This document shows positions 8,681 through 18,848 of a stretch of DNA of 64,000 nt, piece after piece. The notes under the pieces were generated by a model. The model saw nothing but the letters and a program-made list of their open reading frames with translations, ran no database searches and was not told the origin of the DNA. The translations under genes and the position numbers were made by a program. Each line of letters opens with the position of its first letter. Positions within the stretch are counted from its first letter, which is position 1. The stretch comes from Bifidobacterium vansinderenii (GTDB lineage: Bacteria; Actinomycetota; Actinomycetes; Actinomycetales; Bifidobacteriaceae). The stretch is taken from the NCBI RefSeq assembly GCF_002234915.1, contig NZ_NEWD01000014.1, forward strand, positions 1 through 64,000. The letters run 5' to 3'.

Positions 8681-8727
8681 CTCCCCTCAGTCGGCGTTGC
8701 CGACAGCTCCCCTCACAGAGGGGAGCC
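8681..8727. repeat. Dispersed palindromic repeat of the GAGGGGAG family
   Basis: CTCCCCTCAGTCGGC, then a TGCCGAC arm and GCTCCCCTC followed by acaGAGGGGAGC, form nested inverted repeats in the gap between ktrA and the convergent rsmB. Related elements are at 18551-18684. Such intergenic elements are common in bifidobacteria; here it could act as a terminator for the two convergent genes. The rest of the 146-bp gap shows nothing else. Confidence 0.6.
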
Positions 8728-8750
8728 AGAGGCCGGGACCGTGCCAAGGT

Positions 8751-10262
8751 TCAGTGCTTGCGGATGAGGCTGATGAACATCTGATCGGTGCCGTGCAGGT
8801 GTTCGAAAAGCTGCACATCGCCGGGATTCTCCGGCAGCGGGATCGCGGGATTCACCGCTCGCAGCGCCGCGACCGCGTCAAGCCGTTCGGCGTCCTTCCG
8901 GGATTCCAGCACCGCGTCCACGATCTCGCGCGTCTCGGCGAGCGCGGGAGAACAGGTCACATAGGCGACCGTGCCGCCGGAGCGGGTGGCGTCGAGTGCG
9001 GAGTTCAGCAGTGCACGCTGGATCTCCGCCAGCTCGGTGATGTCTTCCGGCTTCTTGCGCCAGCGGGCCTCGGGGCGGCGGCGCAGCGATCCCAGTCCCG
9101 AACAGGGGGCGTCCACAAGTACGCGATCGAACTCCCCGGCATGCGCGGCACCCAGTTCACGGCCGTCGCGCTCCCAGATCTCACCGATCGTGCCGTCCGG
9201 CAGGGCACGCACATTGTCGCGCACCAGCTTGGCGCGATGGGCGCTGGGTTCGTTGGCGTTGAGCACGGCGTGCCGCTGTGCGGCCAGGGATCCCAGCAGT
9301 GCGGTCTTGCCGCCGGGGCCAGCGCACATGTCGAGCCATGCGGAGTCCTTGTCTCCCTCGATCGGCGCATAGGCCAAGGCCAGTGCGGCGAGCTGGCTGC
9401 CCTCGTCCTCCACGCCGGCCAGTCCGGCACGCACGTAGGCCAGACGTTCCGGGTTCACGCCGTGCACGCGCACGGCATAGGGACTCCAGCGTCCGGGCTC
9501 ATGCTCGGCACGTTCGGGCAGCTGGGCGATGAGCTCGTCACGGGTCACCAGACCCGGGCGTGCCACCAGTGTGACGTCGGGGGCTTCGTTGTCGGCGGTC
9601 AGCATGGCGCTGATCGGATCATCGGCGGCGTTCTGCGCACCGGCGTCCGCCACATAGCCGGCGGCGTTCCACGCTTTCTCCAGTTCCTCCACGATCCATG
9701 CGGGATGCGAGTATCGAACACCCAGTCGCTCGGCGGGCTTGTCCTTGCCGATGCGAGAGACGACGATGGATTCCCACTCCTGACGGCTGCGGGCGACGAT
9801 CCGATGCATCACGGCGTTGACGAATCCCGCGCTGCGGGCGCCGGCCTTGGCGCGAGCCAGATCCACGCTCTTGGAGACGACGGCATGGTCGGGCACGTTC
9901 ATGAACAGTGCCTGGAACGCGCCGATGCGCAGTACGTCGAGGATGGTGCCGTCGATGTCGGATGCCGGACGTTTGGCAGCCAAGACGATCACCGCATCGA
10001 GCAGCCCGAGCCAGCGTTGCGTGCCGTAGACCAGTTCGGTGGCGAAAGCGTTGCCGCGTGCGTCCATGCCCGCCGCGGCCAGCGCTCTCGGCAGCAGCAG
10101 GTTCGCAAAGCTATCGGAGGTGCTGACGCGCGAAGTGACGTCGTAGGCGATGGCGCGAGGATCCGCCGCCGGCTTGTTCGCCGGGCGCCGCCCCCGCGCG
10201 TTCTTCGCACGACCGGGCCTACGGGAGTCGCGCCTGCCGGAACGGGAATCGAACTCAGGCAC
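8751..10262 (-). CDS. rsmB: 16S rRNA m5C967 methyltransferase RsmB/Sun
   Basis: This SAM-dependent RNA cytosine-C5 methyltransferase has an N-terminal NusB-like RNA-binding domain (about residues 30-160) and a C-terminal Rossmann methyltransferase. Visible motifs are the SAM loop [17 protein letters not shown], the first catalytic-Cys region [16 protein letters not shown] and the second [13 protein letters not shown]. The GTG at 10262 has GGAGG six nucleotides upstream and overlaps the fmt stop by 8 bp, so translation is coupled to fmt. The first 30 residues are Arg-rich and poorly conserved. An upstream in-frame extension into fmt is not credible. Confidence 0.9.
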   Translation of the reverse strand: MPEFDSRSGRRDSRRPGRAKNARGRRPANKPAADPRAIAYDVTSRVSTSDSFANLLLPRALAAAGMDARGNAFATELVYGTQRWLGLLDAVIVLAAKRPASDIDGTILDVLRIGAFQALFMNVPDHAVVSKSVDLARAKAGARSAGFVNAVMHRIVARSRQEWESIVVSRIGKDKPAERLGVRYSHPAWIVEELEKAWNAAGYVADAGAQNAADDPISAMLTADNEAPDVTLVARPGLVTRDELIAQLPERAEHEPGRWSPYAVRVHGVNPERLAYVRAGLAGVEDEGSQLAALALAYAPIEGDKDSAWLDMCAGPGGKTALLGSLAAQRHAVLNANEPSAHRAKLVRDNVRALPDGTIGEIWERDGRELGAAHAGEFDRVLVDAPCSGLGSLRRRPEARWRKKPEDITELAEIQRALLNSALDATRSGGTVAYVTCSPALAETREIVDAVLESRKDAERLDAVAALRAVNPAIPLPENPGDVQLFEHLHGTDQMFISLIRKH

Positions 10263-11220
10263 AGCGGGCCTCCGAACCGAGTCGTGCGCCACGGGCCCAG
10301 TCGGCCGCGCGCATGGCCTTCTTGCCCTGGGCCTTGACCTCGAGCAGTTCCAACGGCGTGGTGGCGGTGCCCACCCATACGTTGCGCTTGCCAGCACGCA
10401 GCTCGCCGGGGGCAAGGTCAGCGGGCACGTTGGGAGCGTCCGAGGCCGGAGCCGCGGCGAGGATGTGCAGGGTCAACGGCTGCGCATCGACGGCGTCGGC
10501 GTCCGCCGTGAACGCGCACCAGGCACCCGGTTCGGGCGTGCATGCGCGAATCTGACGATCGACGTTCTCCACCGGGGCATCGAAGATCACGTGGGCGTCA
10601 TCGGTGCGGATCTTGTCGGCGATGGTCACGCCTTCCTCCGGCTGATCGACCGGCTGTGCGGTGCCGTCGGCCACGGATCGCATGGCGTCCACCAGCAGCG
10701 GGGCTCCGCTGATCGCCATACGGTCCAGCAGTTCTCCGGATGTTTCACGATCACTGATGTCAGTGTGGTTCTGCAATAGGATCGGCCCCTCATCCATGCC
10801 CAGCGTGATGCGGAACACCGTGGCGCCGGTGCTTGGCTGGCCGGACCAGACGGCACGCTGTGCCGGCGCGGCGCCACGCCACTGCGGCAGCAGCGAAAAG
10901 TGCAGGTTGTACCAGCCCTTGGGCAATGCGTCGAGCACGTTCTGCGGCAGGATGCGGCCATAAGCCACCACGGCGGCAGCCTCGACGTTCAGCGAAGTGA
11001 GTTCGTCGACGAATCCCTCGTCGCGCGGATTGCCGTCGATCACCGGAATGCCAAGCTCCTGCGCCGCCATCTTGACGGAACTGGGCGTCAGGCGGCGTCC
11101 ACGGCCTCGCGGGGCGTCGGGACGGGTGAGCACGCAGGCCACCTCAATGCCATCGGCCTCGGCCAGCGCCTTCAGCGACGGCACGGCAACATCGGGAGTG
11201 CCACAGAACAGAATCCTCAA
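10255..11220 (-). CDS. fmt: Methionyl-tRNA formyltransferase
   Basis: Fmt transfers a formyl group from 10-formyl-THF to Met-tRNAi. The N terminus [15 protein letters not shown] is diagnostic, followed by [19 protein letters not shown] and the [15 protein letters not shown] catalytic region with the SLLP loop and Asn/His. A C-terminal OB domain carries the tRNA contacts. The start is most likely TTG 11220 (321 residues) because AAAGG lies 9 nt upstream and it aligns with the usual N terminus; TTG 11250 is an alternative. Order HAD-fmt-rsmB on one strand. Confidence 0.92.
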   Translation of the reverse strand: MRILFCGTPDVAVPSLKALAEADGIEVACVLTRPDAPRGRGRRLTPSSVKMAAQELGIPVIDGNPRDEGFVDELTSLNVEAAAVVAYGRILPQNVLDALPKGWYNLHFSLLPQWRGAAPAQRAVWSGQPSTGATVFRITLGMDEGPILLQNHTDISDRETSGELLDRMAISGAPLLVDAMRSVADGTAQPVDQPEEGVTIADKIRTDDAHVIFDAPVENVDRQIRACTPEPGAWCAFTADADAVDAQPLTLHILAAAPASDAPNVPADLAPGELRAGKRNVWVGTATTPLELLEVKAQGKKAMRAADWARGARLGSEARCA

Positions 11221-11262
11221 TACACTAATCCTTTCGTAATCATCAAACAATCAGTATCGCGG

Positions 11263-11967
11263 TCACTGCACGGCGGGAATGTTCACGCCATGCTCGATGA
11301 GCAGCGCACGCAGCTTGCACGGGTCGGAGAATCGCACACCGCGAATGCCGGCCTCGTTGGCGCCCACGATGTTCATGGCCTTGTCGTCAATGAACACGCT
11401 GCTCTCGGCGCTGATGCCGAACTCCTCAAGAGCCTTCTCGTAGATGTCACGATGCGGTTTGCGCATCTTCACGAATCCGGAGACGAGCTTGCCGCCGAGC
11501 TCTCGAATGATGTCGCACTGCTCCTCGGCCACGTGGAACAGACCGGCCTCCCAGTTGGACAGTCCCCATACGCCCAGTCCAGCGGCCTTAAGATCGTTGA
11601 CCAGCACGCGTGCGCCCGGCACGATGCCGGTGAGCGAATCACGGAAGTTGTCGATGTAGTAGCGCAGGATGTCAGCCCACTTGTCACCATGCGTGGCGCG
11701 CATCCATGCGATCGCCTCATCCGGGTCGGCGCCGCCGTCCATCATGTCGTTGGCGTCGTAGAAGCCGGACACGTCGTTGTCGAGGAACGCGTCGATGGTC
11801 TGCTGGCTGTAGCGCGGCAGCAGCACCGCTTCGGGATGCCAGTAGATCAGCACGTTGCCGAAGTCGAAGATCACGTTCTCGATCGGCTTGCCCATCGCGC
11901 CGGCGGCATTGCCCTCCCCCACCAGCACGTCGTATTCCATCTGCGGTTCTCCAGGCCAACCCTTCAT
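11263..11967 (-). CDS. HAD-superfamily hydrolase, YihX-like
   Basis: This 234-residue protein has HAD motif I as IFDFGNVLIYW, motif II GLSNW, the motif III lysine in RKPHRDIYEKAL and motif IV VFIDDKAMN. The second motif I acid is Gly, as in YihX-type sugar-phosphate phosphatases. Its substrate is unknown. In-frame ATGs extend to 12168, but the ATG at 11967 has AAGGAG at ideal spacing. The upstream gap to priA (11968-12106) shows no other gene. It may be co-transcribed with fmt (43-bp gap). Confidence 0.85.
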   Translation of the reverse strand: MKGWPGEPQMEYDVLVGEGNAAGAMGKPIENVIFDFGNVLIYWHPEAVLLPRYSQQTIDAFLDNDVSGFYDANDMMDGGADPDEAIAWMRATHGDKWADILRYYIDNFRDSLTGIVPGARVLVNDLKAAGLGVWGLSNWEAGLFHVAEEQCDIIRELGGKLVSGFVKMRKPHRDIYEKALEEFGISAESSVFIDDKAMNIVGANEAGIRGVRFSDPCKLRALLIEHGVNIPAVQ

Positions 11968-12106
11968 GACGGCTCCTTGTCCCATGTCGTAGTTCACGTA
12001 GTTCATGCCGGATGTCATTGCCTCATCCATCGAAACACGCCGCACGGACGACGACACGGCCCGTGCCGCATGCTCCTCGAGCATGGCCGGCGGCGGCGAA
12101 CAGGCC

Positions 12107-14359
12107 TCAGAGTACGTCCTTGGGATTGATCTTGAAACGGAGCTCGCCGGCCGTGCGCGAGGCCACATGCTTGGCGACGGCGACGCGCAGCCGTTCCGCG
12201 AGCTCGCCGCACCGCCCTCGTGGAACGCGGACCAACGCGCGCACGCGATCGGTCACGCCGTCGAGCTGACGGTTCAGCCCCGGCTCCGCGGGAATCTCCA
12301 CCGGACCGAGCACGCCCGGCCACTCCTCCATCGCGCCATCCTCGCCTCCCGCTCCCCCATCGGCAGTGGGCATGCTGATCACCGAAAAGTCGCCGGACAG
12401 TGCACCGATGCGGTCCAGCAGCGTCATCACGGCGGCTCGGTCACCCCATACCACGGCCGCGGCCACGCTGGGGGGCAGCACCGTTTCGGCGCGTTCGGCG
12501 ACCTCCCTGGTGGCGAGGATCCGTGAATCCCAGACCACCAGGGACTGGGCGAGCGCCGGATCGGACTCGCCGATCAGCATCACCTGACCGCCGAGCGTTC
12601 GCGGCACGCACAACGCGGCGGCGCGCATCCATGCCGTCAGAGCGTCCACGCGCGCGTCGATGCCCGGTGCATACAGGCTGGTCCACGCGTCCAGAATCGC
12701 CACGGCCTGATAGCCGTTGGTCTCCGACGCCATGCCGCGGATGGGCACCACGCGCGGTTCGGCACCGGGCGTGGCGATGACGATCTGCGGCTTGTAGGCC
12801 ACGTCCTCGATGATGCCACGCGGCTGGTTCGGCGTGGAGATCATGACCGGCACACCGCGGAACAGGCCCTGCAGCTCCTGCATGGTACCTTCCGCGTCCA
12901 CGCGCACGCCGTACAGGCGTTCATCGCCGCATTCCCGGCATTTCCAGTCCACGGCCGCGGCTCCGCACCACAGGCATTGCGGGGCCGCGCCGGGCATGCC
13001 ACGCAAAGGCCCGGAGCATCTGCGGCAGCGGGCCTGACGACGGCATCGGGAACAGGCAAGCACGGTGCCCGCGCCCCGATGCGGCACGGACAGCAGCACC
13101 GGGCCGCCCTGCTTCAACGCACGGTTGATGACGCCGACGGCCACGTGGGGAACACGAGCCCCGAGGGCCGGCTCGGCGAGCCTCATCAGCTCCTCGCGGT
13201 TGAGCCATCGGGTCCATGGCGTGAGGTCCTTGGCCGCGGCACGATTGGCCGTCACCTCGACCACCCGGGAGTCGTGATCGACGTCCCACTGGCTTTGCGG
13301 GCTTCGGGCGTGGCCGGCCACCAGGAACGTGCCGCCATGCGCCTGGGCGCGCAGACGCAGCACGTCACGGGCGTTGGCATACGGCATGAGACCGTCGGCA
13401 TTCTGATAGGCGGCGTCGTCGACGATGGCGAACAGCGCATTGCCCTCCACCGGCGCGTACATGGCCGCGCGCACGCCGATCACGCACCGCACCGCTCCCG
13501 TGGCCACGGCCATGTAGGACCGGTAGCGCAGCTCGGGCGCCATGGATGCGCCGAGTGTGGCCACGTCGCCCGACCAGATGCCGTTGCCGCTCGACGACGG
13601 CGCATAGGGTCGCAATCCATAGGAGGCGAGGCATCGTGCCAGATCGACCACGTGCCGCATATCGGGCAGTACCACGACCGCGGAACGGCCATGCATCAAC
13701 GTGTGAGCGACAGTCCAAGCCAGGTCCCTGGCCCATAGCCTCGGGCCGGGCAGATTATCCCAGACCACCTGGGCGTATGAGTGGGAGTCCAGCGCCTGCG
13801 TGAGTGCGCGGACGGACGAGTACGTGGATTCTATGCGGGAGAGTCCCTTAAATACCGGTTCGGCGAGCAGGGTCTCCAGTTCGATGGCTCGGGATGCGAC
13901 GGCCTTGTCTCCCGGCGACCATTCACGATCGACCTTGGCGCTGCGGGGAGGCACCGCCACACGGATGATGTTGGCGCGGGTACCGCCGAAGGCGTCGGCC
14001 ACGCGGGCGATGTCCTGTCGCATCTGTTGCGACAGCACCACACGCGGGGACACCACGCGTTCCAGAAATCGCAATGAGGAGGTGGGAGTGTCGCTGTCGG
14101 ACGCCCGCTGCCAGATGAAGCCGTCGAGCAACTTGTGGCCGAACCGAACGCGAACGCGAACGCCGGGCATGGCATCCTTGTCCTGCCTGTCATCGACCAG
14201 ATAGTCGAAGGTGCGTCCAAGATGCGTGGCCTGCACATCGATGACCACACGGGCTATGGGATCGTGGTCGGCCGGGGTCTTCTCCGCCGGGGCACGCTTG
14301 CGCCTGCGCCGCGGTGCCAGACCGTCGAGCGCCGGCTGTTCGGCATGCGTCCCCGTCAT
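12107..14359 (-). CDS. priA: Probable primosomal protein PriA, actinobacterial form without helicase motifs
   Basis: Replication-restart protein homologue of 750 residues. The N-terminal 3'-DNA-binding domain (about residues 30-150, IARVVIDVQATHLGRTFDYL) and the zinc-binding cysteines (CSRCRRQARCRRC, then CLWCG and CRECG) are intact. The region where Walker A should lie reads DNLPGPRLWARDLAW, with no GKT. The DEAH region is IVDDAAYQNADG. Loss of ATPase motifs is known for actinobacterial PriA, so it is probably a structural restart factor, not a helicase. metK precedes it and has its own terminator. Confidence 0.85.
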   Translation of the reverse strand: MTGTHAEQPALDGLAPRRRRKRAPAEKTPADHDPIARVVIDVQATHLGRTFDYLVDDRQDKDAMPGVRVRVRFGHKLLDGFIWQRASDSDTPTSSLRFLERVVSPRVVLSQQMRQDIARVADAFGGTRANIIRVAVPPRSAKVDREWSPGDKAVASRAIELETLLAEPVFKGLSRIESTYSSVRALTQALDSHSYAQVVWDNLPGPRLWARDLAWTVAHTLMHGRSAVVVLPDMRHVVDLARCLASYGLRPYAPSSSGNGIWSGDVATLGASMAPELRYRSYMAVATGAVRCVIGVRAAMYAPVEGNALFAIVDDAAYQNADGLMPYANARDVLRLRAQAHGGTFLVAGHARSPQSQWDVDHDSRVVEVTANRAAAKDLTPWTRWLNREELMRLAEPALGARVPHVAVGVINRALKQGGPVLLSVPHRGAGTVLACSRCRRQARCRRCSGPLRGMPGAAPQCLWCGAAAVDWKCRECGDERLYGVRVDAEGTMQELQGLFRGVPVMISTPNQPRGIIEDVAYKPQIVIATPGAEPRVVPIRGMASETNGYQAVAILDAWTSLYAPGIDARVDALTAWMRAAALCVPRTLGGQVMLIGESDPALAQSLVVWDSRILATREVAERAETVLPPSVAAAVVWGDRAAVMTLLDRIGALSGDFSVISMPTADGGAGGEDGAMEEWPGVLGPVEIPAEPGLNRQLDGVTDRVRALVRVPRGRCGELAERLRVAVAKHVASRTAGELRFKINPKDVL

Positions 14360-14408
14360 TCCTCCAACGTATCACGCGGGACTGTGCGAACGCGGAAGGC
14401 GACAAACG

Positions 14409-14445
14409 AAAAATCGGCACGCACCCGGAACGGATGCGTGCCGAT
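14409..14445 (-). terminator. Rho-independent terminator after metK
   Basis: On the minus strand, ATCGGCACGCA pairs with TGCGTGCCGAT (11 bp) around an 11-nt loop, followed by TTTTT. It lies about 50 bp after the metK stop. Confidence 0.85.
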
Positions 14446-14496
14446 GATCGTTTGCCTCACTTATGCCTTCGTATTGTCCGGCATGTCATTCGGCGA

Positions 14497-15723
14497 TCAG
14501 ATGGCGGCGATGGCGGACTTGAGCTCCTCGACGCGGTTGGTCTCCTCCCACGGGAACTGCACGTCCTTGCGGCCGAAGTGGCCGTAGGCCGCGGTCTTCG
14601 CGTAGATCGGACGCTTGAGATCGAGCTCGTCGATGATGGCGGCGGGGCGCAGGTCGAACACCTTGCGCACGGCCTGCTGGATCTGCTCGCGGGTCACGCC
14701 GCCGATCTCGGTGCCGAAGGTCTCCACGTTGATCGAGACGGGGTCGGCCACGCCGATCGCGTACGCCACCTGTACCTCGACGCGGTGGGCGAGGCCGGCG
14801 GCCACGATGTTCTTGGCGACCCAACGGGTGGCGTACGCGGCGGAACGGTCCACCTTGGACGGGTCCTTGCCGCTGAACGCGCCGCCGCCGTGATGAGCGG
14901 CGCCACCGTAGGTGTCGACGATGATCTTACGACCGGTCAGGCCTGCGTCGGCGGCCGGACCGCCGAGCACGAACGAGCCGGTGGGGTTGACGAGCTGACG
15001 GTAGTCGTTGTGCTTCACGGTGTCGTCGAGCACATCGGCCAGCACGGGGTCGATCACATGCTCCTTGAGCTGGCCGCGAAGCCAGTCCTGCGTGACCTCG
15101 GGATCATGCTGGGTGGAGATGAGCACGGTGTCCACGCGCAGCGGATGGTCGTTCTCGTCGTATTCGATGGTCACCTGGGTCTTGCCGTCCGGGCGCAGGT
15201 GCGGCACTTCGCCGGACTTGCGCACCTCGGCCAAGCGGAAGGCGAGTCGATGGGCCAGGTACACGGGCAGCGGCATGAGCACGTCGGTCTCGTCGGTGGC
15301 GTATCCGAACATCACGCCCTGATCGCCGGCGCCCTGGGCCTCGTATCGTTCCTCGCGGCTGGCGGCGGATTCCTGTTCGGTGTTGAGACGGGCGACGCCC
15401 TGGTTGATTTCGGCGCTCTGGCCGGTGATGGCGACGATCACGCCACACGAGTCGGCGTCAAGGCCGACCTCGGAGGAGGTGTAGCCAATGCGGCGCAGCG
15501 TCTCGCGCACCTTGGCCTGCACGTCTACGTAGCCTTCGGAAGTCACCTCGCCGAATACAAGGAACACGCCCGTGGCGGCCGAGGTCTCTACGGCGACGTG
15601 GGACTGGGGGTCCTGACGAAGCAGATCGTCGAGGATCTCGTCGGAGATCTGATCGCAGACCTTGTCGGGGTGGCCTTCGGTTACGGATTCGGCGGAGATG
15701 AGCTTGCGCTCCTGATTGGACAT
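14497..15723 (-). CDS. metK: S-adenosylmethionine synthase
   Basis: MetK makes AdoMet from methionine and ATP. The 408-residue protein shows the N-terminal [20 protein letters not shown] with ATP-binding His-Pro-Asp, the central [13 protein letters not shown] and the [20 protein letters not shown] phosphate loop. An ATG at 15723 with AAAGGAAT just upstream fits the usual N terminus. The upstream 87 bp is too short for and does not resemble a SAM riboswitch. Confidence 0.97.
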   Translation of the reverse strand: MSNQERKLISAESVTEGHPDKVCDQISDEILDDLLRQDPQSHVAVETSAATGVFLVFGEVTSEGYVDVQAKVRETLRRIGYTSSEVGLDADSCGVIVAITGQSAEINQGVARLNTEQESAASREERYEAQGAGDQGVMFGYATDETDVLMPLPVYLAHRLAFRLAEVRKSGEVPHLRPDGKTQVTIEYDENDHPLRVDTVLISTQHDPEVTQDWLRGQLKEHVIDPVLADVLDDTVKHNDYRQLVNPTGSFVLGGPAADAGLTGRKIIVDTYGGAAHHGGGAFSGKDPSKVDRSAAYATRWVAKNIVAAGLAHRVEVQVAYAIGVADPVSINVETFGTEIGGVTREQIQQAVRKVFDLRPAAIIDELDLKRPIYAKTAAYGHFGRKDVQFPWEETNRVEELKSAIAAI

Positions 15724-15809
15724 ATCATTCCTTTCCGGACTTATCGCCCCGCTCTATGGCGAAGCACAATGATACGGTTTGATTTTCTGTTGTGTGGAGG
15801 GAAGGCTGT

Positions 15810-15860
15810 AAAAAAGGGCCCGTGCCTGCCCGATCATGATCGATCGGACGGCGCGAGCCC
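15810..15860 (-). terminator. Rho-independent terminator, rpoZ side
   Basis: On the minus strand a long interrupted stem (GGGC-CG-GCC-CCGATC arms, small bulges) closes on a short loop and is followed by TTTTTT. It is about 200 bp after rpoZ and also insulates metK. Confidence 0.8.
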
Positions 15861-16058
15861 TCAGTTCGTTCGCTCCTGTCGTTTAGTTCTACACGTCGGC
15901 AAGGTCATCGGCAAGTATGTCGGCGATATTCAGCTCGCCGCATCATTCGGCCATGACGTCGTCAACGCATACGCAACGATGGGATCGCCACGAAACAATG
16001 GTGTCGGACATCGTCCGAGAACCGGGATGCCCGATACAAGACGGCGAAATCGGAGGGA
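15861..16058. other. Gap between rpoZ and its terminator; no gene seen
   Basis: No ORF with a ribosome binding site, no tRNA and no strong repeat is visible. It is best read as a long 3' untranslated region of rpoZ. In many actinobacteria coaBC lies between rpoZ and metK; it is absent here. Confidence 0.5.
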
Positions 16059-16343
16059 TCAGTTGCCCTCGTTCAGATCGTCCTCGCCGAGCGTTTCCTC
16101 GAGAAGACCGTTGTTGATCTCGCGGAAGGCGATGGACAGCGGCTTCTCCTGGTTCTGGTATTCCACCAGCGGGCCGACGTTCTGCAGCAGGCCTTCATTG
16201 AGCTGGGTGAAATAGGAGTTGATCTGACGTGCGCGCTTCGCTGCGAAGATGGCGAGCGCGTACTTGGAGTCGGCGTGCTGCATCAGATCGTCGATGGGCG
16301 GGTCTGCAAGTCCCTGAGGTTCCGGGCTGGTACCAAGTGCCAT
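16059..16343 (-). CDS. rpoZ: RNA polymerase omega subunit
   Basis: This 94-residue protein helps assemble RNA polymerase. It contains the omega signature [20 protein letters not shown] (about residues 18-38) followed by ARQIN, and an acidic C terminus. GGAG lies just before the ATG. It is divergent from ilvD and has a clear promoter upstream. In other actinobacteria it follows gmk directly; here ilvD separates them. Confidence 0.95.
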   Translation of the reverse strand: MALGTSPEPQGLADPPIDDLMQHADSKYALAIFAAKRARQINSYFTQLNEGLLQNVGPLVEYQNQEKPLSIAFREINNGLLEETLGEDDLNEGN

Positions 16344-16392
16344 TGGTTCTCCAAACTTGAATATATGTGAAAGTACTTTCCTAGGCGAGTGG

Positions 16393-16421
16393 ATTTTACC
16401 CCAAACAGGCCGTTTTGTGAA
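16393..16421 (-). promoter_or_regulatory. Sigma-70-type promoter of rpoZ
   Basis: On the minus strand TTCACA, a 17-bp spacer and TAAAAT form a well-spaced -35/-10 pair about 50 bp upstream of the rpoZ ATG. The same 150-bp gap must also hold the divergent ilvD promoter, for which I see no clear boxes. Confidence 0.65.
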
Positions 16422-16497
16422 GACCTATTGTGAAAATCCTTCCATATATCGACATTAGCATGCTCATAGGTTCGGCCCGAATGGTTGAATGGGAGCC

Positions 16498-18360
16498 ATG
16501 ACAGAAATGCGATCCGCAAAACTCATGAATGGGCGCGTATTCGCTGGCGCCCGTGCCCTCTACCGTGCCGCCGGTGTCGACGGCAAGGACTTTGGCAAGC
16601 CGATCGTGGCTATCGCAAACTCCTTCGATGAGTTCCTGCCCGGCCATGTCCACCTGAACAAGGTGGGTCGTCTGGTTTCCGAGGCCATCAAGCAGGCGGG
16701 CGGTATCCCCCGCGAATTCAACACCATGGCCGTCGACGACGGCATCGCCATGGGCCACACCGGCATGCTGTACTCGCTGCCGAGCCGTGACATCATCGCC
16801 GATACTGTCGAATACCAGGTGAACGCGCACTGCGCCGATGCCCTGATCTGCATCCCGAACTGCGACAAGGTGGTCCCGGGTATGCTCATGGCCGCCCTGC
16901 GTCTGAACATCCCGACCATCTTCGTTTCCGGAGGTCCGATGGAGGCCGGCACCACGGTGCTCGCCGACGGCACCGTGAAGAAGAACACCGATCTGATCTC
17001 CGTGATGTACGCGTCCGCCGACGACAACGTCACCGAGGAGGATCTGCTCAACTACGAGAAGACCGTGTGCCCCACCTGTGGTTCCTGCGCCGGCATGTTC
17101 ACCGCCAATTCGATGAACTGCCTGACGGAGGCCATCGGCCTGGCTCTGCCGGGCAACGGCACCGTGCTCGCCTCGCACAAGTACCGCAAGGAGCTGTTCG
17201 AGAAGGCCGGCCGTGAGATCGTGCATATCGCGAACCGCTACTACCACGAGGACGATGACTCGGTGCTTCCGCGTTCCATCGCCACCAAGCACGCGTTTGA
17301 GAACGCCATGACCATGGACGTGGCCATGGGCGGTTCCACCAACACCGTGCTGCACATCCTCGCCATGGCGCAGTCGGCCGACGTGGACTTCACACTTGAC
17401 GACATCGAACGCATCAGCCACACCGTGCCGTGCATCTGCAAGGCCAGCCCGTCCGGCAAGTGGGAGATCTCCGACGTGCATCGCGCCGGCGGCATCACCG
17501 GCATTCTCGGCGAGCTCGATCGCGCCGGCAAGCTGCACCGTGACACGCATTCGGTGGATTACCCGTCGCTTGAGGCCAAGCTTGACGCGTGGGACATCAT
17601 GCGCCCCACCTGCATCGACGAAGCCAAGCGTCTGTTCCACGCCGCTCCGGGTCATATCATCTCCCCGGATCCGTGGACGCACGAGACGACGTTCGACACG
17701 CTCGACACCGATCGTGAGAACGGTGCCATTCACGATATTGATCATCCGGAGATTCACGAGGGCGGTCTGGCCGTGCTGCGTGGCAACCTTGCTCCCGACG
17801 GCTGCGTGGTGAAGACCGCCGGCGTGCCGGAGGAGATCTGGAAGTTCCGCGGACCGGCTCTGGTGGTCGAGTCCCAGGAGCAGGCCATCGAGGTGATTCT
17901 GAACGATACGCTGAAGCCGGGCATGGCTCTGGTGATTCGCTACGAGGGTCCGAAGGGCGGCCCGGGCATGCAGGAGATGCTGTACCCGACGTCGTTCGTG
18001 AAGGGCAAGGGCATCGGCAAGCAGGTGGCCATGCTGACCGATGGTCGTTACTCCGGTGGTTCCTCGGGTCTGGCGATCGGTCATATCGCCCCGGAGGCCG
18101 CGAACAAGGGTCCGATCGCGCTGATCAAGAACGGCGATATCATCAACATCGATATCGAGAATCGTCAGGTGAATGTGGAGCTGTCCGATGAGGAGCTGGC
18201 TCAGCGTCGCGCCGAGCTGGAGGCCGGTGACGGTTATGTGGCTCACCGCGATCGTAAGGTGTCGCAGGCGCTGAAGGTCTACGCCGCGTTCGCTCGTTCC
18301 GCCGACAAGGGCGCAACCCGCGACCCGGAGCTCATCAACAAGCTCTCCGGTCTGGCGTGA
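16498..18360 (+). CDS. ilvD: Dihydroxy-acid dehydratase
   Basis: IlvD catalyses the third common step of valine, leucine and isoleucine synthesis. The Fe-S cysteines are visible in [10 protein letters not shown] and [19 protein letters not shown]; the C-terminal [11 protein letters not shown] is also typical. The start is one of three close ATGs (16489, 16498, 16507); 16498 gives the usual [14 protein letters not shown] terminus (620 residues). It is a single-gene unit with its own strong terminator, inserted on the opposite strand between gmk and rpoZ. Confidence 0.96.
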   Translation: MTEMRSAKLMNGRVFAGARALYRAAGVDGKDFGKPIVAIANSFDEFLPGHVHLNKVGRLVSEAIKQAGGIPREFNTMAVDDGIAMGHTGMLYSLPSRDIIADTVEYQVNAHCADALICIPNCDKVVPGMLMAALRLNIPTIFVSGGPMEAGTTVLADGTVKKNTDLISVMYASADDNVTEEDLLNYEKTVCPTCGSCAGMFTANSMNCLTEAIGLALPGNGTVLASHKYRKELFEKAGREIVHIANRYYHEDDDSVLPRSIATKHAFENAMTMDVAMGGSTNTVLHILAMAQSADVDFTLDDIERISHTVPCICKASPSGKWEISDVHRAGGITGILGELDRAGKLHRDTHSVDYPSLEAKLDAWDIMRPTCIDEAKRLFHAAPGHIISPDPWTHETTFDTLDTDRENGAIHDIDHPEIHEGGLAVLRGNLAPDGCVVKTAGVPEEIWKFRGPALVVESQEQAIEVILNDTLKPGMALVIRYEGPKGGPGMQEMLYPTSFVKGKGIGKQVAMLTDGRYSGGSSGLAIGHIAPEAANKGPIALIKNGDIINIDIENRQVNVELSDEELAQRRAELEAGDGYVAHRDRKVSQALKVYAAFARSADKGATRDPELINKLSGLA

Positions 18361-18404
18361 TCCGGTTGATTGCGGCCCGCTGATTTCGTAAGGTCGCGCA
18401 ACGC

Positions 18405-18466
18405 ATAAAACGGCGGGGCCGGGATACCACCTTTTTGGTGGATGTCCCGGCCCCGCCGTTTATGTT
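18405..18466. terminator. Strong bidirectional terminator after ilvD
   Basis: ATAAAACGGCGGGGCCGGGA pairs with TCCCGGCCCCGCCGTTTAT, with an inner ACCACC/GGTGG closing on TTTTT. Runs of A and T on the outside make it usable from both strands. Confidence 0.9.
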
Positions 18467-18550
18467 TTCGTACTGTTGTGGAGTATGAATCTTTTACTGT
18501 TTGTGCCGTTTGAGGCATGAAGGCATGGAGTTCGTACGTCTCGGTTGAAG

Positions 18551-18684
18551 CCCTCCCTCAGTCCGGCTATGCCGGCCAGCTCCCTCCCCCGGAGGGAGCA
18601 CGATCTCTGCAAGTCCCAACCCCAGTGTTCTCCCTCCCCGGGAGGGAGATGTCACGACAACGTCGTGACAGAGGGAGGGGCCCC
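18551..18684. repeat. Two GAGGGAG-family palindromic repeats in opposite orientation
   Basis: Copy 1 (18551-18599) is CCTCCCTCAGTCCGGC, TGCCGG and CAGCTCCCTC plus GGAGGGAGC. Copy 2 (18630-18684) runs the other way: a 19-nt palindrome CTCCCTCCCCGGGAGGGAG, then a hairpin TGTCACGAC-aac-GTCGTGACA (18650-18670), then GAGGGAGGGG. The shape matches the 8681-8727 element but the stem tip differs, as expected of a structured dispersed repeat. No gene is visible between 18467 and 18832. Confidence 0.6.
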
Positions 18685-18738
18685 AATCAAATCCCCGACC
18701 GAAGGACCTCACAATTTCACAGTCCATACCCATCCACC

Positions 18739-18848
18739 CCAAATCAACGCATGATGCGTGCGGCATCGGCCGGACAGAAGGCGCAGGCGTATATCAATAC
18801 GTCAAGTCTTCTGCCCGGCCGATGACGCTCCATCATGCGTTGATTTGG
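18739..18848. repeat. Long inverted repeat overlapping the gmk 3' end
   Basis: CCAAATCAACGCATGATG (18739-18756) is matched exactly by CATCATGCGTTGATTTGG (18831-18848). After a 6-7 nt mismatch on both sides, CATCGGCCGG-a-CAGAAG pairs with CTTCTG-c-CCGGCCGATG, leaving a loop of about 27 nt. The right arm contains the last codons and stop of gmk, so the left arm is an inverted copy of the gmk tail. The hairpin would form at the end of the gmk transcript; there is no U-tract. Confidence 0.7.

Noticed and set aside
10263-10415. Longer RsmB N terminus
   Set aside because: It would lie inside fmt; the GTG at 10262 has an ideal GGAGG and overlaps the fmt stop.
11968-12168. Longer HAD hydrolase reaching into priA
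   Set aside because: HAD motif I begins only 30 residues after the ATG at 11967, which has AAGGAG; the upstream part has no similarity to the family.
15724-15809. SAM riboswitch in front of metK
   Set aside because: The leader is under 90 nt and shows none of the conserved SAM aptamer blocks.
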